Shown here: positions 8,695 to 16,349 of the stretch, piece after piece
Layout: every line of letters starts with the position of its first letter
Position numbering within the stretch: the stretch's first letter is position 1
Notes under the pieces: generated by a model
Database searches by the model: none
Told to the model about the DNA's origin: nothing
The model's input: only the letters and a program-made list of their open reading frames with translations
Program-made: the position numbers and the translations under genes
NCBI RefSeq assembly: GCF_008698145.1
Contig: NZ_RZNZ01000001.1
Span: 186,001-250,000 of the forward strand
Length of the DNA: 64,000 nucleotides
Source: Bifidobacterium vespertilionis
GTDB lineage: Bacteria > Actinomycetota > Actinomycetes > Actinomycetales > Bifidobacteriaceae
Direction: 5' to 3'

Positions 8695-10131
8695 TCAGAC
8701 CACCCAGTCGTCGGACTCGATGCCCTGCGGTCCCACGAACTCGCCGTTCGGCACGTAGGACGGCTCGCCCTCGTCTTCCAGCACTGCGTCGGAGAACAGC
8801 CTCACGTTCTGGCCGAACGTCCAGTCGCCGTGGATGGTGACGGACTTGGCGGCCGCCAGCGACGGCACGTTGTACGGGAAGCGCTCGTTGAAGTCGTTGA
8901 TGTTCTTGTAGTAGCGCGGGTCCAGATCCACGTTCGGGAAGATGTAGTTGCCATCCTCCATCTCGTAGGAATCCGTCAAATGGAATCGATCCGACCGCAT
9001 GATGAACAGATCGTTCGTGGTCTTGACCGGCAGGAAGCGCATGCGGTCCACCTGCACGCAGATCGCGCCCTCGAACAGGCCGATCGCCGCGCCCATGGCG
9101 GTCTCCAGCTGGATGACCTTGGGGCTGGACGGATCGGTGGGGTCCACGGTCTTGTAGTTGCGGATCACCGGTAGCGGGATCACGCCGTTGTGCTCGGCCA
9201 GCTTGGCCTTGAGCGCATCCACGCGCACCCAGATGGAGTTCGTGTTGAAGTACGGGTGCTTGCCGATGTCCTGCGCGTCGGCCTTGTCGTCCTCGTGGAC
9301 CTGGCTCATCTCGCGCAGCATGAGGTTGCCGGTGGCCTTGTCGCGCACGATGTGGCCGCCCTTGCGGTCGGCGTAGGTGCGCACGGCCACCTCCGCCATG
9401 AACGGGGCGCCGGTGTTCTCGAAGTACTGGGCCAGGGTGCGCGAGGGGCGCGCGCCAAGGTTGTCCGAGTTGGAGATGAACAGGTACTCGTAGCCGTGCT
9501 CCTCGAGCTTGTCCAGCAGACCGGACTCCCAAATGGTGGAGTACAGGTCGCCGTGTCCCGGCGGGCACCATTCGAGATCGGGATGGGAGGGGAAGGAGAC
9601 CGGCTCGCCGGTGGCGAGGTCGATCTTCGGCTCGGCATGCTGGATGATCTCCATCGGGATGTCCTCCTGATGGAACTTGCGGTTGTTGCGCACCAGCTTC
9701 ATGCAGTCTTCCGAGGTGCGGAAGGAGTTCATGAGGGTGAGCGGCAGGTCCACGCCCAGACGGGTGCGGGCGGTGATCACCTGACCGAGGATGATGTCCA
9801 GGAAGCGCATCGGCTTGGCCTTGTGGCGGCGCACCGGCAGCAGGGACTTCGCGCACTCGAGGCCCATCGAAGTGCCCAGACCGCCGTTGAGCTTGAGGAA
9901 GGCGGTCTTGGCGAAGGCGGTCTTGGCCTTGTCATGATCGATGGTCTTGTAGACGTCGTGGAAGCTGGGGATGCCGGTGAGCGGCTCCACGTCCGATTCG
10001 CGGATCCAGCTGGAGGATGTCTCGTTCTGCCAGACTCGGTACAGACGCTCGAACTGTGCGATGGACAGCTCGCTCATGCCATGTTCGCGCATTTTCGCCG
10101 CTGAGGCGGCGAACGGATCGGCGTTGGCCAT
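8695..10131 (-). CDS. ugpA: UTP--glucose-1-phosphate uridylyltransferase
   Basis: This 478-residue enzyme belongs to the eukaryotic-type UDP-glucose pyrophosphorylase family, which bifidobacteria use in place of the shorter GalU. The nucleotide-binding loop LNGGLGTSMGLECAKSL is followed by family blocks EDIPMEIIQHAEPKI, WCPPGHGDLY and FISNSDNLGA. It makes UDP-glucose from UTP and glucose-1-phosphate, feeding galactose and lacto-N-biose use and cell-surface glycan synthesis. The start chosen is MANADPFAAS, which has AAGGGG 5 bases upstream; an ATG 11 codons earlier lacks a good site. It is flanked by terminators on both sides and is likely monocistronic. Confidence 0.93.
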   Translation of the reverse strand: MANADPFAASAAKMREHGMSELSIAQFERLYRVWQNETSSSWIRESDVEPLTGIPSFHDVYKTIDHDKAKTAFAKTAFLKLNGGLGTSMGLECAKSLLPVRRHKAKPMRFLDIILGQVITARTRLGVDLPLTLMNSFRTSEDCMKLVRNNRKFHQEDIPMEIIQHAEPKIDLATGEPVSFPSHPDLEWCPPGHGDLYSTIWESGLLDKLEEHGYEYLFISNSDNLGARPSRTLAQYFENTGAPFMAEVAVRTYADRKGGHIVRDKATGNLMLREMSQVHEDDKADAQDIGKHPYFNTNSIWVRVDALKAKLAEHNGVIPLPVIRNYKTVDPTDPSSPKVIQLETAMGAAIGLFEGAICVQVDRMRFLPVKTTNDLFIMRSDRFHLTDSYEMEDGNYIFPNVDLDPRYYKNINDFNERFPYNVPSLAAAKSVTIHGDWTFGQNVRLFSDAVLEDEGEPSYVPNGEFVGPQGIESDDWVV

Positions 10132-10255
10132 ACAGCCCCTTTCTAGAGATGCATTCATGTGCATTCGTTATATGCAATAGTGTCCAGTGTACCCATGTTC
10201 GGGGGTTATTGCCCCGAACGAGCCGAAAGATGGCGGAAGATTGCGTGAACGGGGG

Positions 10256-10304
10256 ATGAAAAACACCCCCGCGGAGGCTGAAAGGGCCGTTCCACGGGGG
10301 TGAA
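10256..10304 (-). terminator. Rho-independent terminator after the amino-acid permease
   Basis: On the minus strand CACCCCCG and CGGGGGTG pair, and the stem is followed directly by TTTTT. It is well placed for the permease gene that ends at 10343. Confidence 0.65.
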
Positions 10305-10342
10305 TGCAGGGGTGAACGCACACGATCGGTGTGCGTTTGGTA

Positions 10343-11872
10343 CTACTTGGCGGCCGGGACCGCGCCGTTGACCTCGGCGTCGAGCTCGCCGGTGCCCAGG
10401 CGCGCGTGGCGGTAGCCGTAGCCGAAGTACACGGCGAAGCCCACCACCAGCCAGACCACGAAGCGGATCCAGGTGAGCACGCTCAGGTTGAGCATGAGCC
10501 ACAGATTCGCGGCGGCGATCAGCAGCGGGACCCACGGGTTGCCGGGCATCTTGAACGCGCGCGGCAGCTCCGGACGCTTCCTGCGCATGATCGGGATGGA
10601 GATGGCGACCAGGGTGAACGCGGAGAGCGTGCCGATGTTCACCATGTCGGACAGGACGCCGATGTCGAAGAAGGCGGCGACGAGGGCCACGACCACGCCC
10701 ACGGCGATCTGCAGGGTGGCCGGCGTGCCATGGCGGCCGGTCTTGGACAGGCCGCGGGGCAGCAGGCCGTCGCGGCTCATGGCGAACACCACGCGCGTCA
10801 GTCCCAGCAGCAGCACCATGACCACGGTCGCCAGGCCCAGCACGATGCCGAAGCTGATGATCTTCGCGGCCCAGTTGGCGCCCACGAGCTCGAAGGCCGT
10901 GGCCAGCGACGGGCTGTCCTGCGCGGCCAGCTCCTTGTAGGAGACCATGCCGGTGGTCACGATGGCCACGAGCATGTACATCACGATGATCAGCGCCATG
11001 CCCACGCCGATGCCCAGCGGCACGTTGCGCTTGGGGTTGATGGTCTCCTCAGAGGCCGTGGCCACCACATCGAAGCCGATGAACGCGAAGAACACGAGCG
11101 CCGCGCCGGACAGGATGCCGGGCACGCCGTAGATGGTGGGCGTCATGCCGGTGACGAACTGCCACAGCGGCTGGGTCATCTCGCCGCTGACCGCGGAGGT
11201 CGCGCCCGCGGAGGCGGACGCCGGCTCGCTCGGCGGAATGAACGGCGTGTAGTTGGAGGCCTTCACGTAGAAGAAGCCCACGATCACCACGAAGAACACG
11301 ATCGCGATCTTGAGCACGGTCATCGCGCCGTCCACGCGCGCGCCGATCTTCGTGCCGAACACCAGCAGCGTGGTGAAGAACGCGACGATGATGATCGGCG
11401 CCACGTCCAGATGGAACGATCCGATCATGATGTTGGTGTTGAGGTCCCAGCCCATCAGGCGCATGAAGTCGTTGAGGTACACGCCCCAGTACTTGGAGAT
11501 CACCGAACCGGCCATGAGCATCTCCAGGATGAGATCCCAGCCGATGATCCACGCCATGATCTCGCCCACCGTGGTGTACGTGAACGTGTAGGCCGATCCG
11601 GCCACGGGGATCATGGAGGCGAACTCCGCGTAGCACATCACGGCCGCGCCGCACACGATGCCGGCGATCAGGAAGCTGATGATCACGGCCGGTCCCGCGT
11701 GGTACGCCGCGGCCTGCGCGCCCACCGAGAAGATGCCCGCGCCCACGGCCACGGCCACGCCCATGATGGACAGATCCCACCATGTGAGGTTTCGTTTGAG
11801 GGTGCGGCCCTCCTCCCCTGTTTCGGCTATGGTCTGCTCGACCGATTTGGTGCGGAATATGTGCATGGACAT
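10343..11872 (-). CDS. APC-family amino-acid permease (cationic amino acid type)
   Basis: This 509-residue membrane protein has about 12-13 hydrophobic segments. The first segment contains the APC signature GVAVAVGAGIFSVGA, and the N-terminus (LKRNLTWWDLSIMGV) is typical of the cationic amino acid transporter branch. It should import amino acids with a proton across the cell membrane; the exact substrate is not determined. It ends in a Rho-independent terminator and has a 500-base gene-free region with GTGAC repeats upstream. Confidence 0.82.
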   Translation of the reverse strand: MSMHIFRTKSVEQTIAETGEEGRTLKRNLTWWDLSIMGVAVAVGAGIFSVGAQAAAYHAGPAVIISFLIAGIVCGAAVMCYAEFASMIPVAGSAYTFTYTTVGEIMAWIIGWDLILEMLMAGSVISKYWGVYLNDFMRLMGWDLNTNIMIGSFHLDVAPIIIVAFFTTLLVFGTKIGARVDGAMTVLKIAIVFFVVIVGFFYVKASNYTPFIPPSEPASASAGATSAVSGEMTQPLWQFVTGMTPTIYGVPGILSGAALVFFAFIGFDVVATASEETINPKRNVPLGIGVGMALIIVMYMLVAIVTTGMVSYKELAAQDSPSLATAFELVGANWAAKIISFGIVLGLATVVMVLLLGLTRVVFAMSRDGLLPRGLSKTGRHGTPATLQIAVGVVVALVAAFFDIGVLSDMVNIGTLSAFTLVAISIPIMRRKRPELPRAFKMPGNPWVPLLIAAANLWLMLNLSVLTWIRFVVWLVVGFAVYFGYGYRHARLGTGELDAEVNGAVPAAK

Positions 11873-12374
11873 ACGCGCTTTCCCTTTCTCTCCCGATTGG
11901 CTCTTCCATCGCTCCCTGACGTTCGTCGTTGGGCGTGCTTGGACGTTGTTCGGTCGTAAAGAATAGCGGTTGATTGTTTCGCCACGCCAGTTGCGGTCCG
12001 GATTCGGATGGGTGGGGGCGCGCGGGCGGGTGCGCTGGGGCAGTCATGCGGGTGTGACGCGGTGTGGGTGCGCCTTGAAGGCGTGACCGGGTGCGTGACG
12101 CGGGGTGTAACGCGTGACATGGCGTGTGACCCGGGGCGCAGGTGCGTGACGCGGGGTGCCCACGCCCGGTCACACGGGTTTGGAAATGGCTTGATTCCAA
12201 GGTTTTTGGGGAGCCGTGACGTGGCGTGTACACTACCCTGTCACATGCCACGTCACGCCCGCACGCCCGGTCACGCTCCATGTCACACCATTACCGCGCC
12301 TGCCGCGTCCGTGTGGGGATTTGCTCATCCCGCAATATGTGTGTGTGATGGGCGGGCGCGGGGAACGGGTGACG
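11873..12374. other. Gene-free region with GTGAC/GTCAC repeats
   Basis: No gene is visible. Between 12054 and 12286 the pentamer GTGAC occurs repeatedly on the plus strand, mostly as GCGTGAC followed by a GG-rich triplet. It then occurs repeatedly in the opposite sense (GTCAC), about a dozen copies in 230 bases. A perfect 10-base arm pair, GTGACGTGGC/GCCACGTCAC, spans 12216-12256. The stretch separates the permease promoter from the 3' end of the DUF4236 gene. Confidence 0.6.
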
Positions 12375-13718
12375 CTACCGCCTGCCGAGCTTCTGGGCGA
12401 TGCCGCCGTGGCTGGAGCACATGCCGCGGTAGTCCTTGGCACCAGGCGACGACGTCGACTGCGTGCCGTCCTTGCAGATCGCCACGAGCACGCCGCTGTC
12501 GGACGTCGACGAACCGCCGGACGACGAACCGGACCCGGATCCGCTGTCCGAGCCGCCCGAACCACTGCCGCTCGACGTGGTTTTCTGCGGCGTGGGCGTC
12601 GGTTTTGGCGTCGCGGATGACTGCTGCTTCTGCTCCTGCTCCTGCGCGGCCTTCTTGGCTGCCTCCTCTTCCGCCTTATTCTGCGCGGCCTCTTCCTCGG
12701 TGGCCTTCTGCTTGGCTGCCTCTTCCTCGGCGGCTTTCTTGGCGGCTTCCTCCTCCGCCGCCTTCTGTGCCGCGGCTTCGGCCTCTTCGGCGGTTTTCTG
12801 AGCTGCGGTGGCCTCTTCGTCGGCTTTGCTGTCATGCACGCGAATAGTGGGCGGATCACCCGCCGTCACGGAGACGACCGTGTAGCGCGAGGCGTCCGTG
12901 ACGGTTTTACCGTCGTCGCTCGCGATCGTGTAATCGTCCGCGGTGTACCCGGATTCGGTAAGAGCGCTTTCGGCGGCGGTCAGGGTCATGCCCGCCTGCA
13001 CCACGTCGGGAATGCCGGAGAGGTTCTTCTTGATGGTCAGCTCGACGGACTCGCTGGTCTTGTGCTTGCCGTCGGCGGGCGTCTGGCCCCTGACGATCCA
13101 CAGAGAGTCGTCGCCAGCGGCCAGCGGGTCAAACGAGATCTTCGTGAAGCCCTTGGCACTCAACGCGGTCCGGGCCTCGGTCGCGTTCATGCCCACCACG
13201 TTCGGGACTTCCGCCGAAGGCTCCAAAGCATAGCTTGCGCCGCCCACGACGAACAGGACCGTGAGCATCCAGACCCACCAGCGCTTGTACCAGGGCTTCT
13301 TGGTCTTCTTGAGTTTGTTGGCATTGCCTGATCCGCCATGCCTGCCGCCGTTGCGGTTGCCACTGCCGCCGTCCGTGCCGGAAGGCGGTTGGGATCCCGC
13401 CACCGGCGGAACGACGGGAGCCATGACCCGTGTGGCCGGATCGGGTGGCGCGGGCTGCGCGACCGCGGGCATCACCTGGGTGGCCTCTGCGGACTGATCG
13501 TTGCCCGCGCCGCTCTTACCGCCGCTGTGCCGGCCGATGCGCTTCTCGTAGCTGATCCCCGTGCCGGGAATCGATGTCCCCACGCTCGTGCCATCCTTGC
13601 CGACCGTTACATGCGGGCCGCCGCGCCTGCCCAGCGTCACGCTGCTGATGCCTTTTCTGCCGATGTTGATGCGGCCGAATTTGCCCAGTCCAATGCTCTT
13701 GCGGAATCTGAATCCCAT
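12375..13718 (-). CDS. DUF4236 - transmembrane - two PASTA - DUF3761 protein
   Basis: This 447-residue protein starts MGFRFRKSIGLGKFGRINIG, the hallmark of DUF4236 (residues about 1-57, ending PGTGISYEKR). A Pro/Gly-rich linker leads to one membrane segment (about 146-165). Outside the membrane are two PASTA repeats (about 168-232 and 233-297; the first begins VPNVVGMNATEARTAL). A long Ala/Glu/Lys helix (about 305-370) and a Ser/Gly tract follow. The end carries a DUF3761-like Cys motif: CKDGTQS...GMCSSHGG. PASTA domains bind muropeptides or beta-lactams in Ser/Thr kinases, but no kinase domain is present. The start has only a weak GAGAG site. Confidence 0.72.
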   Translation of the reverse strand: MGFRFRKSIGLGKFGRINIGRKGISSVTLGRRGGPHVTVGKDGTSVGTSIPGTGISYEKRIGRHSGGKSGAGNDQSAEATQVMPAVAQPAPPDPATRVMAPVVPPVAGSQPPSGTDGGSGNRNGGRHGGSGNANKLKKTKKPWYKRWWVWMLTVLFVVGGASYALEPSAEVPNVVGMNATEARTALSAKGFTKISFDPLAAGDDSLWIVRGQTPADGKHKTSESVELTIKKNLSGIPDVVQAGMTLTAAESALTESGYTADDYTIASDDGKTVTDASRYTVVSVTAGDPPTIRVHDSKADEEATAAQKTAEEAEAAAQKAAEEEAAKKAAEEEAAKQKATEEEAAQNKAEEEAAKKAAQEQEQKQQSSATPKPTPTPQKTTSSGSGSGGSDSGSGSGSSSGGSSTSDSGVLVAICKDGTQSTSSPGAKDYRGMCSSHGGIAQKLGRR

Positions 13719-13863
13719 ACTGCTCTCTTGAATATGCCGTGTATGACTTTTTCGGCGCGATCGCGCCAGCCGGAATATTGTACGGGTTGGTGGGCCGGCG
13801 GGCAAAGCGCTGGATGGGTCTGATCGTTGCTTAGGCCCATCCGGCTGTAATGACGGCTATCTC

Positions 13864-14077
13864 GCATAATGGGGGCGGATTTCGGCCTTTGCAGGATGAT
13901 AAACATCAAAGTGGGGGCGTGAAATGCCGAACATCCGCCATAACGACGGCATAGGCCTGGCCATTTTCCGCGGTTTTCCAACAGCTGCTTTCCCCGCATA
14001 CCCGCCATGTCGCCGCGGACACGCCCCCACTTTGATGTATATCGCTCGGAAAAGCCTGAAATCCGCCCCCACTATGC
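13864..14077. repeat. Long imperfect inverted repeat (about 57-base arms)
   Basis: The left arm 13864-13920 (opening GCATAATGGGGGCGGATTTC) is matched by the complement of 14021-14077, with long identical blocks at both ends: GGGGGCGGATTTC and ACATCAAAGTGGGGGCGTG. The middle of the arms is diverged. The 100-base loop has minor pairings and no gene. It occupies the divergent-to-tail gap upstream of the DUF4236 gene (13719-14180), in which I see nothing else. Confidence 0.65.
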
Positions 14078-14180
14078 AATATACCGAGTGCATATACCGA
14101 GCCGGAACCGTCAGGAAAGCGATTCTTGCGGAATTTGGGCGCCCCGGATCGTGTCGTCGGCGTAAACCGATTCGCCGTCA

Positions 14181-14495
14181 TCAACCGACGATCTTCAATC
14201 CCGCGACGCAGGCGATCAACCCGCAGATAAGCAGGATGCGCAGCGGCGACAGGGGTTCCTCGCCGCTGATCATGCCATAGGCCGCGGTGATTGACGCGCC
14301 GATGCCGACCCAGATGGCGTAAGAAGTGCCGAGTGGGATGTGCTTCATCGCGTATGCGAGGCCGCCCATGCTGGCGACAAGACCGACCGTGAACACCACG
14401 GTGGGAACGATTTTGGAGAATCCCTCCGAACTGTCAAGGGCGATCGCCCATACGGATTCGCATATACCGGAAAGAATGAGAACAAGCCAGGACAT
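14181..14495 (-). CDS. gdx: Guanidinium exporter Gdx (SugE-type SMR protein)
   Basis: This 104-residue small multidrug resistance protein has four membrane helices and works as a dual-topology homodimer exchanging guanidinium for protons. From the ATG chosen (MSWLVLILSG), all key Gdx residues fall in canonical positions: Glu13 (GICES), Trp16, Ser42, Tyr59 and Trp62. That marks it as a guanidinium exporter and not a broad drug pump. AAGGAG lies 10 bases upstream; an ATG two codons earlier is closer to it. A guanidine-III riboswitch lies immediately upstream and fixes the substrate independently. Confidence 0.93.
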   Translation of the reverse strand: MSWLVLILSGICESVWAIALDSSEGFSKIVPTVVFTVGLVASMGGLAYAMKHIPLGTSYAIWVGIGASITAAYGMISGEEPLSPLRILLICGLIACVAGLKIVG

Positions 14496-14519
14496 GGCCA
14501 TCACGCTCCTTGGAGTCAT

Positions 14520-14558
14520 GGCAAGTCTTGTCGAACCGGGTACTTGTCCATCGTCCGG
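14520..14558 (-). promoter_or_regulatory. Guanidine-III riboswitch (ykkC-III)
   Basis: Read on the minus strand, the 39 bases contain the conserved blocks CCGGACGA, GTACCCGGT and GACAAGAC in the right order and spacing. CCGG pairs with CCGG for P1, and the bases before GTACC (CAAGT) pair with ACTTG near the 3' end for the pseudoknot helix P2. The aptamer ends about 25 bases before the gdx start and just ahead of its AAGGAG site. This fits translational control by guanidine, as known for this class. Confidence 0.88.
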
Positions 14559-14592
14559 GAGTCATTGCGGCTCTGACGGGCAGCCTAGCACG

Positions 14593-15072
14593 TTATGGCC
14601 GGGATTGTGGCTGGTCGTCCTGCTGCCGCCAGCGCTTGAGATCGGGCAGCAGCGCCGACATGCAGTCCTCGGCCTGCTCGACGCTGATGTGACAGGATTC
14701 GGCCATCATCGGCGCGCATGCGGCGATCAGCTCGTCGCTGCTGGCATAGTCCTGCAGGAATCCGCCGTCGTCGTAGCAGTACCTGCAGTAGTCGCCGTTG
14801 CGGGTGCCATCCGATTCGGTGCCGTGCTCCTGCGGATCATAAAGCGGCATGGCGCAGCTTTGGCAGAATCCGGCGCCGGGCATTTCCATGAGCCTTGACA
14901 TGGGGACGTCGAAACGGGTGCTGATGAGCCGCAGCATGTCGAGGCTCGGCTCGGCCGTGCCCTGCTCCCACCGGGAAAGCGCCTGCTGGGTGACGTACAG
15001 CCTGTGCGCGAACTGCGACTGGGTGAGACCGCATTCCTCGCGCACGCATTTGATGACTTGACCAACCGACAT
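14593..15072 (-). CDS. XRE-family regulator with C-terminal zinc ribbon
   Basis: This 159-residue protein has an N-terminal Cro/CI helix-turn-helix (residues about 5-60; LTQSQFAHRLYVTQQALSRW). It continues into a zinc-ribbon module with paired cysteines: FCQSCAMPL at about residue 69 and YCRYCYDDGGF at about 95. The C-terminal part is helical and acidic. HTH/zinc-ribbon proteins of this kind are common in Firmicutes and actinobacteria with no settled function. The ribosome-binding site AGGAGG precedes the ATG. It ends 34 bases before the guanidine-III aptamer, so the exporter mRNA may begin here or have its own promoter inside this gene. Confidence 0.8.
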   Translation of the reverse strand: MSVGQVIKCVREECGLTQSQFAHRLYVTQQALSRWEQGTAEPSLDMLRLISTRFDVPMSRLMEMPGAGFCQSCAMPLYDPQEHGTESDGTRNGDYCRYCYDDGGFLQDYASSDELIAACAPMMAESCHISVEQAEDCMSALLPDLKRWRQQDDQPQSRP

Positions 15073-15285
15073 GGTTGCCTCCTGAATCGGATGATGGCTT
15101 GCGCGCCTCGCCGTGCGCCTGACGCTCCCAGTCTAGCCGCGGCCATATGGCCCAACCTGCGCTTACAACAAACCGTTGTGGGCGATGCGAATTGCGCAAT
15201 GTCTGGCGCGACACGCTGGGATTAGGCGATCCGGACACTCTGTGGTAAGTTAACAACTCGTTGCCGCGAGCGATCGGGCGACGAT

Positions 15286-15359
<74 letters not shown>

Positions 15360-15372
15360 CGAGATTGGCGAA

Positions 15373-15410
15373 ATTCCACGGGTTTTCAACCCAAGGAATT
15401 CCGCTTTTTT
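15373..15410 (+). terminator. Terminator after tRNA-Pro
   Basis: ATTCC...GGAAT with inner GGGTT-TTC-AACCC is followed by a run of six T. Confidence 0.6.
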
Positions 15411-15449
15411 GTTTATCGGGTACGAATCGGGTACATGGCTGGGCAACCC

Positions 15450-16259
15450 TCATTCCGCCATGATTCGAGGCTCTTCCGAATCCAGCAGGCGCAAGACCAT
15501 CAGCGCCAGTTGATCGTTGGGGTCGAGCATGAGCGCAGCCTTGGCCTCCAGACCGCAGGTTCCCCGATCCCCGCAGATCCACATGAGGTATCCGGCGACA
15601 GCGTGCAGGTTCGGATCGTTGCGCTCCCATGCCTCGTGCGCAATGCCCTCGGCGGCCGTCATGATGCGCATCCCATCGTTTTCCGATGGATGGCGTGGGC
15701 CATTGGCGACGATTTCGCCGACGGCATCGGGAATACGGGTCCTGCAGGATGCGCCAGGGGTCGCGAGGACTTGGAACTCTCCAACGGTCAGCGACGGATC
15801 GATGATGCGCATCACGATGGCGTCGCGCAGTCCCTTGCCGACGCGGATGCAGTCGCACAGTGCCGCGATGGGCGTCCGTGCGTCGAACAGGTGATAGGCG
15901 TGGTCCGCGATGTTCGCGTTCATGTAGTCGCGCAGAACCGCGGCATGGTTGGTCACGGGATCCTTTGCGGCGTACAGGAGCGTGACCGTCCCGCGCGCCA
16001 GCACGAGATCGCGGAGTTCATCGACCGCCTCGGTGTTGGCATCCAGCTCCCCACGGTACCGTTGGCTGAACTCGGCGAAGCGTTCGGGGACGTGACCGAA
16101 CCACTTGCGCAACTGCGAAGAGGGCGCGATGTCCCGCATCCACAGGTCGAGGCCCGCCCGTTCCTTCCGCATGCCGCGCGGCCACAATCGGTCCACGAGA
16201 ATCCTGAATCCATCCCGCGCGTCCGGCTCGTCATAGATGCGTTTGATGCTGATGCCCAC
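15450..16259 (-). CDS. DUF488 protein fused to a DUF4192-like C-terminal region
   Basis: In this 269-residue protein, residues about 1-118 are a DUF488 domain (SIKRIYDEPDARDGFRILVD, LWPRGMRKERAGLDLWMRDI, TLLYAAKDPVTNHAAVLRDY), normally a stand-alone protein of about 115 residues. Residues about 130-269 look like the C-terminal half of actinobacterial DUF4192 (RDAIVMRIIDPS, then AHEAWERNDPNLHAVAGYLM and AALMLDPNDQLALMVLRLLD). Neither domain has a firm function. The start is GTG, read from family alignment. It follows the PLD-helicase gene by 90 bases on the same strand and may share its transcript. The fusion itself is the odd feature. Confidence 0.7.
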   Translation of the reverse strand: MGISIKRIYDEPDARDGFRILVDRLWPRGMRKERAGLDLWMRDIAPSSQLRKWFGHVPERFAEFSQRYRGELDANTEAVDELRDLVLARGTVTLLYAAKDPVTNHAAVLRDYMNANIADHAYHLFDARTPIAALCDCIRVGKGLRDAIVMRIIDPSLTVGEFQVLATPGASCRTRIPDAVGEIVANGPRHPSENDGMRIMTAAEGIAHEAWERNDPNLHAVAGYLMWICGDRGTCGLEAKAALMLDPNDQLALMVLRLLDSEEPRIMAE

Positions 16260-16349
16260 GGGCCCATGATCGGTCTGCGGGCTGCGCTTGTCAATCCCGT
16301 GGCAGCCGGCGGATGCAATATCACGGATGCAATGTCGCCCCGCATCCCG

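Noticed and set aside
15360..15445. Possible integrase remnant after tRNA-Pro
   Set aside because: The minus-strand frame running through the tRNA gives a familiar but meaningless peptide ending in GPAGFEPATP. No integrase motif or duplicated tRNA end was found.
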